Source: Closterium sp. Naga37s-1
Taxonomy: Eukaryota; Streptophyta; Zygnematophyceae; Desmidiales; Closteriaceae
Direction: 5' to 3'
Assembly (NCBI GenBank): GCA_947471745.1
Contig: CANJKZ010000934.1
Span: forward strand, 1-64,000
Length of the DNA: 64,000 bases
In this document: piece by piece, positions 51,001-63,036 of the stretch
Layout: every line of letters starts with the position of its first letter
Position numbering within the stretch: position 1 is the first letter of the stretch
Notes under the pieces: generated by a model
What the model was told of the DNA's origin: nothing
The model's database searches: none
Seen by the model: the letters and a program-made list of their open reading frames with translations, nothing else
Program-made: the position numbers and the translations under genes

Positions 51001-54000
51001 CGGTGATACCACACACTGCACGGTGATACCACACACTGCACGGTGATACCACACACTGCACGGTGATACCACACACTGCACGGTGATACCTCACACTGCA
51101 CGGTGATACCACACACTGCACGGTGATACCACACACTGCACGGTGATACCACACACTGCACGGTGATACCACACACTGCACGGTGATACCACACACTGCA
51201 CGGTGATACCACACACTGCACGGTGATACCACACACTGCACGGTGATACCACACACTGCACGGTGATACCTCACACTGCACGGTGATACCACACACTGCA
51301 CGGTGATACCTCACACTGCACGGTGATACCACACACTGCACGGTGATACCACACACTGCACGGTGATACCACACACTGCACGGTGATACCACACACTGCA
51401 CGGTGATACCACACACTGCACGGTGATAATACACACTGCACGGTGATACCACACACTGCACGGTGATACCACACACTGCACGGTGATACCACACACTGCA
51501 CGGTGATACCACACACTGCACGGTGATACCACACACTGCACGGTGATACCTCACACTGCACGGTGATACCACACACTGCACGGTGATACCACACACTGCA
51601 CGGTGATACCACACACTGCACGGTGATACCACACACTGCACGGTGATACCACACACTGCACGGTGATACCACACACTGCACGGTGATACCACACACTGCA
51701 CGGTGATACCACACACTGCACGGTGATACCACACACTGCACGGTGATACCACACACTGCACGGTGATACCACACACTGCACGGTGATACCACACACTGCA
51801 CGGTGATACCACACACTGCACGGTGATACCACACACTGCACGGTGATACCACACACTGCACGGTGATACCACACACTGCACGGTGATACCACACACTGCA
51901 CGCAACTCATGCCGTGATATGCCGAATCTGCTTAGGATAAGAGCAAGCAATGGATGCAGATGCAGGGTGCGGGTGGCAGTTGGCACTCACCATGTCTCCA
52001 GCCCGATGAGGCGTCTTGGCGAACACACCCCACCCATGTATGGCTGACTTGCCTGCACCCATGCAGCCCCACACGCACACACAAGGGAAGAACCGCATAG
52101 CATTAGAGAGACCACAGCAGAAGCAGAGCTAGTGTTGGCACGACACACTCACACATCCAGGAGCACTGCACTGCATCCCTGCCCCTGCTATCATCGCTGC
52201 CCACACCCCCCACTTTCCCTCGTCCCACCACACACCCCCCACTTTCCCTCGTCCCACCACACGAACGCACCGAAGGCGAGGCGCTGCTGCTGGGTGGACT
52301 TCATGCGGCGGAAGCGGTCCGACATCGACCGCACCTCGCCCTCCCCGCTGCCCGCCTGCCCCTCCTGCCCGTCCACGCCGCCGACCAGCCCCGAGTGCAG
52401 CAACCGCCGCAGCCTGCTCACATGCACACCACCCCCCGGCCCCACGTCCCTCACGCCTTCAGCATCACGGCACACCTCCTGCTGCCCTGCCCTGCCATGC
52501 CCCTCCCCCACCACGCCCACGTGCTCGTCCTCTGCACCTTGCTCCTGGGCGGGGTGGGAGGCAGCGTGCTGCATGTGTGCTCGCACCGCCTCCACCACAG
52601 AGGGGCCGTGCACGCGGCGCTGCTCCTGGCGGCGGCCGCAGATGGCGAAGGGCACGTTCTCCAGAAACGACCGCTTCGCCAAAAAGGCCGCCACCGCGTC
52701 CGGCTCCCTGCGCCCCCTTCGTATGCGTGCGTCAAAGGGCTCTGAATTGGGGTGAGGAGAGCGGGAGGAGGGGAATGGGAGAGGGAGAGGTGAGGCCGAT
52801 GAGAGAGAAGGGGGGAGAACGGAGGAGGGGGGGAAAGCGGACACAGGTACAGGTAAAAACGGGAAATTGAAGAACCAATATGTGGTCTTCTTGGTTCTGC
52901 CTCACCTGTTCGAGCGCACAGCACTCTCTCTCCGCCCGCCCTGCCACCGAGCGGTGCATCCCGCCGGCTGCTGTCCATCTCACACCCGCCCTCGCTGCTA
53001 CCCCCTCCGGTTCCACTGCTCTCACTCCACCCACTCTCGCTGCCACTCCCACTGCCACCCTCATTCTCCCCTCCTTTCCCCTCTTTCCCTGCCCTCGCAC
53101 CACCGCTGCCCCCATTCTCCCTCGCACCCTCCCTACCCCCACCTCCCTCTTCTCTGTCACATTCGCTCCCTCCCATCCCTTCTCTCCCCCTCTCTGCCAG
53201 CCCACTGCCCAGAGCAGCAGGGGTGGCGGCAGGGGAAGAGGGGGTTGAGGGGGGCGGATGGCAGAGCAGCTGCGACATGGGGAGCACTTTGGGGGGTGGG
53301 TCGGAGGGAGCGGGGGAGGCCGCAGCAGCAGCAGATGTGGCTGGCGCGGAGGTGGGGGAGGGCGGGCGAGGGGGAGCAGCAGCGGCGGTGGGTTCGGGGG
53401 AGGGGGAGGGCGCGGAGGGGTGGGGGGGAAGGGAGGGCGTGGCGTGGAGGGCTTTGGCGCGGGCGCGGTGGCGCGGGCAGAAGCAGATCATAGCCACGGA
53501 CCCCACCACCGTGCCATGCAGTCGGCTGCGCTCCATGCTCTCCTCACTCATGTCCAATGTCTGCCCACACGAGGGGCGCACGGGGGAGACGAGCAACGGG
53601 ACAGGTGACTTGCTGTCCATGCTCTCCTCACTCATGTCCAATGTCTGCCCACACGAGGGGCGCACGGGGGAGACGAGCAACGGGACAGGTGACTTGCTGT
53701 CCATGCTCTCCTCACTCATGTCCAATGTCTGCCCACACGAGGGGCGCACAGGGGAGACGAGCAACGGGACAGGTGACTTGCTGTCCATGCTCTCCTCACT
53801 CATGTCCAATGTCTGCCCACACGAGGGGCGCACGGGGGAGACGAGCAACGGGACAGGTGACTTGCTGTCCATGCTCTCCTGACTCATGTCCAATGTCTGC
53901 CCACACGAGGGGCGCACGGGGGAGACGAGCAACGGGACAGGTGACTTGCTGTCCATGCTGGCCTCGCTCTCTCATGTGCATCGTGTACAAGGGAGGGGTT

Positions 54001-57000
54001 AGGAGAGAGGAAGTCACGGGTTGTTGTGTGAATGATGTGTTACGGGTGCTCTCACCCGTACGACGTAGCCTTGCCCCCCCTCTCACCCGTACAAGGTAGC
54101 CTTGCCCCCCCTCTCACCCGTACGAGGTAGCCTTGCCCCCCCTCTCACCCGTACGAGGTAGCCTTGCCCCCCCTCTTACCCGTACGAGGTAGCCTTGCCC
54201 CCCCTCTCACCCGTACGAGGTAGCCTTGCCCCCCCTCTCACCAGCATGGGGTAGCCCTTAAGTTTGGCACAGAGCGGGTGGAAGGCGGTGTAGCACTGCC
54301 CTGCCGCACACTGGATGCACGCCCCGTGGGGGATGCGGCACACACAACACCGCAGCTGCCACCGCGCCTGCAGGGGGAGGGAAGGGCGAAGAGGGGGAGG
54401 GGAAGCAGCATGGAGGGGAGAACGATGTTTGTAATAAGCATGGAAAACGTCGGGATGACTAGGGAGCGAGAGTGACTAATATCGAAACGGAGACGTGCAT
54501 TGAGAGGGGCAGTGGTTGGAATGGTGAGAGGTGAGAGGTGAGTGGTGAGTGGTGAGTGGTGAGTGGTGAGTGGTGAGTGGTGAGTGATGAGTGGTGAGTG
54601 GTGAGTGGTGAGTGGTGAGTGATGAGTGGTGAGTGGTGAGTAGTGCACGGTGAGCACACCTTGGGGATGTCATCAAAGCCAGTGACGGGCTCCATGCGCT
54701 TGATGTTCACAAACGACGTCTCTGTGAGCCGCCACAGGTGGGGGGGGGGGGGTCAGGGTGGATGGATGAGGGTGAGGGTGGACGGACAGCAGCGACTACA
54801 TGAAGTGCGCATGAGGGTCGAATCAACGGACAAGGGAAGCGCATTGTGCCTATTCCAGTGGCTCTTGTCACACAATGCCCCACTGCTCCATGCCGGTCGC
54901 TTCCACTCCCTGACTCTCAGTAGCCCACCTGGGATCCAGAGAGAGCATGCCAGGTGCGCCCACAGCCCATGCACCGTCCGCTTCATAGCCCCTCCTGGTG
55001 ATGTGCATGGGGATGGGCATGGGCATGGGGATGGGCATGAGCATGGGCATGGGCATGGGTATTGGGATGGGGAGGGGCATGGGGATGGCATGGGGATGGG
55101 GATGCGGATGGGCATTGGGATGGGGATGGGCATGAGATGGGTACGGGGATGGGCATGGGGATGGGCATGGGGATGGGCATGATGGGCATGGGGACGGGGA
55201 TGGAATTATCTATCCAGTACGGTTGGCACAGAGCAAAGGTCACAGACAGGAGCGGATAACTGGGTGGACGGGGAAACCAGGACGGTGGAGAAGATGGGAG
55301 GGCGGGGACAAGGGATGAGCGCTGACCTTGCACAGGGCAGAGGCAGCAGAGGGGCTTGGCATCGCGCTTGCCCTGCCGCTCGTGCTTGCTGCACACGTCG
55401 CACAGCCACAGCCCGCCATCTGGCGGCTCTCTGACGCCGTAGCATGCCATGTGGACCATGATGCGACAGCTGTCGCACTGCAGCAGCTGGTCGTCCTCGT
55501 ACTCCTGCATGCACTCATGTGCGCGCACAGGGGGTGGTATGAGCGCATGAGCATGAGCATGAGCATGAGCATGAGCATGAGCATGAGCATGAGCACATGA
55601 GCATGAGCATGAGCATGAGCATGAGCATGAGCATGAGCATGAGCATGAGCATGAGCATGAGCACATGAGCATGAGCATGAGCATGAGCATGAGCATGAGC
55701 ATGAGCATGAGCATGAGCATGAGCATGAGCATGAGCATGAGCATGAGCATGAGCATGAGCATGAGCATGAGCATGAGCATGAGCATGAGCATGAGCATGA
55801 GCATGAGCATGAGCATGAGCATGAGCATGCTGATGTGCCCTCTCCCATCCTCCCACGAAGAAGAAGCAACCTCCCTCACCCGCTGACCTTGAAGAAGCAC
55901 CCCCCTTCCCCCGCGCACGCACTGACCTCGGAGAGGCAGCACACATCACAACGGTCGAGGGACGCCTGCCGGTATTCCACCGCTTTGAACCCCGCCGGCA
56001 GCCGCGACTCCTTCACCACCACAGCCCCCGCCCGCACCCCCTGCGCCGCCTCCCCCTGCTGCTTCGCTGGCGCACTGGCCTGCCGCGCCCTCTCGCCCCT
56101 GCTGGCGTCCGCAGTGTTGGAAGCAGACGCGGGGCGAGGGGCGTTGACCCACGCACTGAACTGCTGGCAGTGGCTGGCGTTGGGCAGACCCTGAATGAGC
56201 TGCGCCACGCGCGGATGTGTGAGGCCGAACATCTGTGCCCCCGACCGCACGTGGTGTGACGGCAGCCATGCCCCACACCGCCCGCTGCCCCTGCTGCCCC
56301 CGCTGCCACAGCTGCCACCGCTGCCACCCCACCCCCCACTCACCCCGCCACACTCGCCCCCACACCGCGGGCTGCCACTGCCATGCGCTGCCCCCACTCC
56401 TCCCCCTTGTGCTGGCAGCGCCTGACACGGCGGCCGCAGGGGGGAGGGGGTGAGTAGGGGCGCGGATGAGGGGGAGGCGGCGAGGGGGCGCGCTGCAGAG
56501 GCGGGGGGGAAGGCCCACCGGAGAGGGTCCCCTGCAGGCATCCCCCGCTGGGCCGAGGCCCCTTGGACGCCTGCTGCTGCGCCCCCCCTCTCGTCCTCTC
56601 CGCCCCCATCCACCTCCATTGCTTCCGCCTCCGCCCCTCCCTGCCCCACAGCGCCCTCTCTTCCCCCGCCCCCACCATCCCTCCCTGCCCCACCACTCGT
56701 TACCGCTCCTATTCTCTCTTGCTCCTCCGCCTCTGCACCTGCTTTGCCCCCATCACCCCCTCCTGCCTCTGCTTCCGCCCCTGCCCGGCTACCATCACCC
56801 CCCTCTGCCTCCGCGCCTCCCCTGCCACCACCGCCCCCCTCTGCCTCTGCCCCAGCACGCAGCGTGGCGCCACTGCTGCTCTCGCCTCGCTGCAGCAGCA
56901 CCGACAGCGGCACCATCATCGGCCCGCCCCTCTGCGCCCTCCCTTCCCCTCCCCCCATGCCTCCACCCCCTGTCCCTGCCCCCGTAACTGCCCCTGCACC

Positions 57001-59112
57001 TGCGCCTGCCCCTTCCCCTGCGCCTGTGCTGGGCGGGTGCAGGTGCTGCAGCAGCAGGCGCTTGGCCTCCGCCACGCGCCTCTGGATGATGCGCCAGCAC
57101 TCGCCAGGCGATGGACCCTCCACCTGCCCGGGGAGGGAAGGGGGGGGGAGGGAGGGGAGGGCGCAGGCACACCAGACAGCGGCTTAAGGGGGCAGGATGG
57201 AGGGCTTGAGGGGAGAGGCGGGGGAGGCAAGGTAGACAAGACAAAGAGTGGGAGGTGTAAGCAGAGGCGCATACCGGATCAGAGCCTTCCGGGGTGACTC
57301 GGAAGATTGGACCACCGGGCACTGGGGTGTTTCCAGCAGTCCCGGAGGCGCCAGGCGGCTGCTTCTTCTGCTGTGGCTTCTTGGCCCCCTTGGGCTGCTG
57401 CTGCTGCATGCGCTGTGGTGTCTGGCGCAGCTGTGGGCGCCGCCATGCCCCTTCCCCCGAGGGCACAAATGGCGCTGCTGCTGGCGCTGGTGCAGCAGCA
57501 GTGGGGGGCGGAGGAGGAGGGGGAGGAGGAGGAGGGGGCGCCTGGTGAAGGATCTCCATGACGTGATTCACCGCCACACGCGGGTCTGCGGGGAATTCAG
57601 GGTGTTAGAGGGGAAGAGAGGGGGAAGGGCAAGGGGAAGAGAGGAGGTTTGACAGTGTGGAAGAAAGAGGAAGGGGAAGAAGAGCGGGAGAATGGCATGA
57701 TGCAGACAAAAGTGTGGGCGGTGGGGAAGGGGCGGAACGCACCTTGGGCGGAGGGGAAGGGGCGCACAGCCTTGTAGCCGACAGGGTAGATGTGCTGCGC
57801 CGTGTGGAAGCCAGGCTCGCCCGGCAGCACCCGCCCTGTGGGCACGGGGGGAAGGGGGAGGTGTGGGAGGTTTGGCGGTTGTGGGACAGGGCAGCATGAG
57901 GGCCAAGGAGACTGTGGATGGACAAGGGTATGGGTGGCTGGGTGCATGGCACGCGGGATGCGGGCAGCAATGGCAGGCACTAACTGCAAAGGTGGCTTCG
58001 CAAGGGTTGGGTTGGGTTGGGTTGGGGCACATGCATGGGAGGAGTGGGGTGAAGCTGCTCGGAGGAAGCGAATGAGAAAAAGGGGCGAGGAGGGGGGCGC
58101 ACCAAGGGAGAGCAGGGTGAGGGAGCCGATGTGCAGGGGCAGGGACGGCGGGGACGTGGCAGTGGTGGCGGAGTCACCCCCCATCACCGCATCCGACCCC
58201 ACTGCCTGCCCCCCACTCCTCCTCGCCTCCAAACCCTTCCCCTCCCCCTCCCCATCTGCCTCCCCACACCCCCCTGAACTCGCTCCCGCCTGCCCCACAC
58301 CACGCCCATCCACCACCTTGCATGCCACCACTGCTGCCCGTCCCCCCACCTCCACCCCACTCTTGCCCGCGCCGCTGCCTGCCGCCCTCGACCCCTTGTG
58401 CCCATGCCCCTCCCCCTCCTCCACCTCTGCTGTCCCCTTCCCCTCCTTGCCACTGCTCTGGCTGCCCTCCCCGCTGCCACTCTGCCGCTCGCTGCCCTCC
58501 TCGCTCGCCCCCTCGCTGCCCTCCCCGCTGCTCCCATCGCTGCCCGACTCCTCCTCACTGCCCTCCTCGCTGCCCTCCTCCGACCCCGACCCGTGCAGGA
58601 ACGCCATTTTCGCCGGCAGCTCCTCCACCAGAAGGAACCTGCCGGGGAAGGGAGGTTGGAGGGGACGGGAGTGAGGGGCACGAGAAGGCGCTGGTATGAG
58701 AGTGGGCTCGCCTGAGCAACTGCAGCTGCTGCTAGCTGTTGCAGAAAGTTCAGGTCCATTGAATGTGCAGGGCGGAGGGCGGGGGACAAGGGGTGGTTAG
58801 CAGAGGGCCAGGGGGCGGGAGGAAAGAGGCGAGAGGCGAGAGGCGCGGGGTGGGACTCAGACCTTTCGACTTCATGGAGCGCTGTTTTGAAGCAGGCGGC
58901 CTTGCTCTTGTTGTGCAGCCCCTTGGCGAGACCCAGCAGGAAGGGGCAGGCGGCAGAGGCAGCGACGATGCTGCACTCGTAGGAGCCAAAGAAGTGCACC
59001 AGCACCTCCCCCGCCCCGCCCTCCCTCACTGCCCGCAGCCCCACGCGCTCCGCCACTGTTGGGTCCAACACCATGGCCGGCCATGCTGGGTGCCCTGTGC
59101 GCATGGGACGGG

Positions 59113-59149
<37 letters not shown>

Positions 59150-62100
59150 CACACGAGACATGGGTCAGCACTTTGCCCCAATCTCCACCATCCCCCACCC
59201 ACCCTTCCCCTCCCCTCCTCTACCCCTCCTTGCATTGCTTCTCCTCTCCATCCCTGTGTACCCAATGCAGTCCCATTCCGTCCCTCCTAACCACTAAAGT
59301 CGCATTCCGTCCCTCCTAACCACTAAAGTCGCATTCCGTCCCTCCTAACCACTAAAGTCCCATTCCGTCCCTCCTAACCACTAAAGTCGCATTCCAGCCC
59401 TCGTCTCCGTCAGTCACACACTAACCCACCTACCCACAAAATGCACAACAATTTCGCCCTAACCACTCCACTCACACAATACCCCTCCTACCCCCGTTCA
59501 CGCCCCAGCCATGCTCACCCTTGACGCGAGCCCACACGAGCTCCTTGGCGCCAAATCGCCCCAGCTTCAGCTCCTCCAGTGCCCCCCCCCCTGCCCCAGC
59601 CCCTGCCCCCGCCCCTACACCCGCCCCCGTTCCCTCCGCCTTGCCCTTGGGCGCGCCCCCCTGGTCCGCGGCCCTGTGGTCTCTGGGCGCAGTGCGGGTG
59701 GAGGAGGAGAGCATGGCGGCGGCGGCCAGCACAGCAGCGCGCGCAGGGTCCATGTCGCGCGCCATGCTCGCTGCCAGCTCCGCCAGCTCGCGCCCGCCCT
59801 GCCCCCGCCCCTGCCATCCCCGCCTGCCCCTCCACCCCCTCCCCTTGCCACCCTTTGCCGCCTTCCCTCCCTCCCCAACCAACTCCACTCCCCCCTCCTC
59901 GTCCTCATCCTCCTCCCCCTCGTCCCCGCTTCGTTCGTCCTCCCCTTCCTCCTCCCTCCCCTGCTCCTCCTCTCTCTCACACCCTGGCTCGCCGCCATCC
60001 CTGCTGCCCTCCTCCTTCCCACAATCCTCCACCAGGGGGGCCATGGCACACGTAGCAGCCGCAGCAGCAGCAGCAGCAGCAGCAGGGGGGGGAGCAGAAG
60101 CAGCAGCAGGGGGAGGGGGGGTGGGGCAGAGAGCGAGGAGGGGGTCGTGGCGGGGGAGGTGCAGCTTGATGCGTTCAGCAGACATGCGCAGCCACTCGCT
60201 CTCCTTCTCGTCGTACCGCACCTGGTGCTTGCCCGTGCGCGCGTCATACGCGTACACCAGCCCCGCGTACCACCGCTCGTCCAGCGGCCAGTACACCTGT
60301 TGGGCACCCCACACACGCATGGGCGAGACCGGGCAGGGCAGCATGGTGTGGCGTGGGGATACAAATGTGGCAGCCTGCTGCTGTGCAGGGGCGGGGAAGA
60401 TGAGGCAATAGGCAGGTAGGAGGGCATCTAACGGTGGTCATACCCTGCACAGTCGGCCGATGAGAGCCCTTGGATCCACTCCAGCCAATGGCAGCCTGCA
60501 GCACGGGTCAGAGTGAGCAGAAGCAGGCAGACGTGAGTCATTCGAGACAAGTCAAGTCGGATGAAGAGCGGAGGACAAGGAGATGCAAGGCGGTGAGAGG
60601 CGGTGGGCATTACTCCATCCACTGAGGGCGCTGCAGGTTGGCCATGAGCCGGTCCACGTAGCTCTCTATCAGCCGCCGCCGCTTTGGCGTCAGCCGGCTC
60701 TTCTCACTCTGCCCTGCTGCTGCTGCTGCTGCTGCTGCCCCTCCTTCCGCTTCATCCCGCACCTGCTGCTCCCCCTTCTTGTCCAGCCGTGCATGGGCAG
60801 CAGCCTTGGCAGCGGCAGGTGCAGCGGCATGAGTCACGACCACCCGTTTCACAGGCACACCCTCGCTCTCACCTGCCTCGCACTTCACCTGTACCCGCGC
60901 TGCTGCCACTGCAGGTACAGTCGTTGCAGGGGCAAGGTGGGGAAGAGGAGGAAGAGGAGGGCGGGGGGCGGCAGCAGGCGGAGCGGGGAGAGAGGGGGCA
61001 TCGGGGAAGAGGCGGCGCTTGCTGCAAGCGAGGTCGTCCTCCTCGGGATCATCCACCAGCATGGCCGCCGCCCCTCCTCCCTCACTCCCACTCCCTCTTA
61101 TTGCTCTGCCCTCCCCCTCCATTAATACGCCATCCTCACTCCCTGATCGCTCCGCCTTCACCGTCACCTCATCTTCTCTCTTCACACCACCGCTGCTGCC
61201 AACCTTCTTCTCTCTGCTGCCGACGCTCGCCTTGCCTGTGTCTCCCCCAGCATCGTCACTTCCTTCTGCCTTGGCCACCAAAGCAGCCTCGTGCACTTTC
61301 ATTTCAGCCTCGTCCGAGCCCAAGTCTTTCAGAGCGCTTTCCCTCACTACAACCTTCTTCTCGTCCTCTGTCGTGACTCCTCTGGTCCCACTGTCTCCTG
61401 TCTCCCCACCCATCTGCTCGTGCGTATCCATCACCTCCCCACAAACGCCCTCAGCCTTCTCAGCCACCACCCCTTGACTCGCCTGCACCCCTCCCACGCC
61501 CCCCTCCAACCCGCCCTTCTCGTCCCCCTCCCCCTTGCCCTCGCTCCTCTGCTGCCCGCCCGCCCCTGGTATTTCCCAAGGGCTGCCCGCTTCGCACGGG
61601 CTGCCAGCCTCGCCCGCGGGTTTGGGTGCGCCTGAACCGGTATGGGCAAGGGAAGGGGAGTCGGGCAAGGGAGCAAGGGGGGACAAGGCGGGCAGGGAAG
61701 TGGAGGCTTGCCCACATGAGCCTGGCCCCTGGGGAATGACCCCATTCGGCCCTGGCATGGTAGCCGCGACCTTCGCACCCCCATCCTTCCCACTGCCGTC
61801 CGTGCCACCGCTCTCCTTGTCCCCACCATCGGCGTCCCTCCCCTTGTCCCCACTCTCCTTGTCTCCGCCCACTTCGCCTCCAGCGCGTGTGTCAACAGCG
61901 TCCCCCTCACACCTCTGCACCACAGCAGCTGCCTCCCCTTCCCCTGACGCGCGGAAGCAGATGGTGCAGTCAGAGCCGCACCCCAGCGAGTCCCCGTCCG
62001 CGCGCTCGTGGCTCGAGTCGTGCGGGCTGCCTGTCTGCCCCGCCACGGGACTCCCCGCAAGCACCGCCACGGCCGCTACCTCCGCGCCCCCTCCCGCTTC

Positions 62101-63036
62101 CACCACGCACACAGCAGGGCGAAGGGACGCTGGCTCTTCAGAGCTCTCAAAGGCCACCGGCGGGTGCAGAAGCCGCGCGGGTGGCTGCGCGCGGGGGGGC
62201 ACGCGGTGCAGCGCCACCGCCACCTCGCCCGCCACCTCGACCTCCAGTACCGCGGGACCAGCGGGATCAACGGCCTCCATCCACTCCCCGTTTGCCTGCC
62301 GACCATCGCACGCCTGTGCGCATGCCTGTGGGTCCGCCTGTCCCTGCGTCTGAGGCTCTTGCGCGCACAAGCCAGACGCAGAAGGCGCGTCTCTACTGCC
62401 GGCTTCCCTCTCTCCGCTGCTCCACTCCGCCTTTGCGTCCGCGCCAGCCGTGCTCACCGTGCTTCCCGCGCTCTGTTCCCCGCCGGGCGGAGCAGCGGAG
62501 CTAACCCTAACGGCATTGGTGGGCAGCGAGGCGAGCGGGTGCGTGGCGGGCGGCAAGGAGCTCATGCGGCGCCGCTTGTACACGCTCAGCCCCTCCTCCG
62601 CGGACTGGCGCCGTTTGTCGCACGCCGAGGCGCCATGCGGCTGCTCGACGTCCGAAGCGGCACTTTGAGTGACAGCTGTCACGGGGAACATTGTGGATAC
62701 GGGCGGCTCGTTGCCGGCCAAGAGACGGCCGCCCAAAAGTCCACTGCTTTCGCTACTTCCAGACGTGCGCATGCGCCGGCTGCGCAGCGTGATGTGGTTC
62801 TTGTCGCTCGACGACGCCTTGCGACTGTCGCCCGAGATCCCATCCTCCATGTTGTCCCGGCCTGTCCGTCCCGCCGTCTGCTTCGTCTTTGCCGCCGCTG
62901 CCGACCCGTTGGCCCGTTGTTCTTCCCTTTTCGCCAGCATCCCCTTGATGTTGCACTGCACGTACCGCCATTTTGGCGCCGCGACAACTGTGCAGTCAGT
63001 ATCTGCTGCCCTCTGCGGGTCCGCCTTCTTCCGCAT
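48028..63036 (-). CDS. ATX1: ATX1/2-type trithorax histone H3K4 methyltransferase (2695 aa)
   Basis: Exons 5' to 3': 63036-60614, 60495-60444, 60296-59519, 59094-58863, 58638-58103, 57835-57743, 57585-57275, 57123-55927, 55504-55327, 54994-54929, 54721-54660, 54367-54242, 53962-52906, 52741-52271, 52052-51991, 49931-49854, 48810-48715, 48482-48379, 48193-48028. All phases agree. Domains: Tudor-like VYWPLDERWY (826-870), PWWP (about 1076-1140), FYRN (about 1328-1372), FYRC split into 1466-1506 and 1769-1797, PHD C4HC3 (1867-1930), extended PHD (1927-2184), SET (2526-2641) with NHSC 2602-2605 and ELTYDY 2635-2640, and a post-SET Cys cluster. This is the plant ATX1/2 order, so H3K4 methylation in the nucleus is expected. 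It is far longer than ATX1 (about 1060 aa) because of an 807-residue low-complexity first exon, a 260-residue insert in FYRC and a repeat in the extended PHD. The last intron seems to use a GC donor. The ATG is the first in its frame; an upstream exon is possible. Confidence 0.85.
48866..49707. repeat. 34-bp minisatellite in ATX intron 16 (about 25 copies)
   Basis: Units such as atgcatcacacaccgtgtgt plus caaagcaatgcacc repeat every 34 bp (48901, 48935 and so on). It sits inside the SET-encoding part of the gene. One copy has an extra atc near 49383. Open frames across it are by-products. Confidence 0.97.
50061..51902. repeat. 20-bp minisatellite in ATX intron 15 (about 92 copies)
   Basis: ggtgataccacacactgcac repeats with almost no change for 1.84 kb; a few copies have tcacac for acacac and one has an extra base near 50487. 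It separates the exon ending HRAGDM from the exon starting IIEYGGE, which are adjacent in all SET domains of this family, so it must be spliced out. The long minus-strand frame through it (CVVSPCSVWYHRA motif) is a by-product. Confidence 0.97.
53533..53956 (-). repeat. 84-bp (28-codon) tandem repeat in ATX exon 13, five copies
   Basis: On the minus strand the unit encodes MDSKSPVPLLVSP followed by VRPSCGQTLDMSEES. It lies between the exon with RCCVCRIPHGACIQC and the terminal ICFCPRHR of the extended PHD. Each copy contains tgtgggcag/aca, an acceptor-like site in the phase required after exon 12, so any number of copies could be included or skipped without a frame change. Confidence 0.9.
54053..54241 (-). 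repeat. 31-bp repeat that copies the 5' splice site of ATX intron 12
   Basis: Read on the minus strand, the exon end aagggctaccccatgctg/gtgagagg is echoed by six intronic copies of aaggctacctcgtacgg/gtgagagg (one has gtaaga), 31 bp apart. The copies are more like each other than like the exon copy. Confidence 0.88.
54522..54641. repeat. 7-bp repeat (GGTGAGT)n in ATX intron 11
   Basis: About sixteen units of ggtgagt with occasional gatgagt and ggtgaga. It is seven bases long but is not the plant telomere word TTTAGGG. Confidence 0.93.
55003..55203. repeat. Hexamer array (GGGCAT/GGGGAT) in ATX intron 9
   Basis: Alternating gggcat and ggggat units cover most of the intron between the PHD exon and the next exon. 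Confidence 0.9.
55541..55831. repeat. Hexamer array (GAGCAT)n in ATX intron 8
   Basis: About 48 units of gagcat with two gagcac interruptions. The array lies in the intron that divides the PHD finger after CDVCCLSE. Met-Ser or Ala-His frames through it are by-products. Confidence 0.97.
59117..59147. repeat. (GCA)n microsatellite in ATX intron 3
   Basis: About ten GCA triplets just inside the acceptor side of the intron before the PWWP exon 4. It is outside the coding frame I used. Confidence 0.85.
59272..59394. repeat. 29-bp minisatellite in ATX intron 3 (about four copies)
   Basis: cattccgtccctcctaacca plus ctaaagtcg repeats at 59274, 59303, 59332 and 59361. Confidence 0.92.

Noticed and set aside
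50040-51986. A 648-codon minus-strand frame with CVVSPCSVWYHRA repeats
   Set aside because: It is the 20-bp intronic array read through; it separates two SET exons that must be joined in the mature mRNA.
54522-54641. Seven-base array as an interstitial telomere
   Set aside because: GGTGAGT does not match TTTAGGG or other common telomere words.
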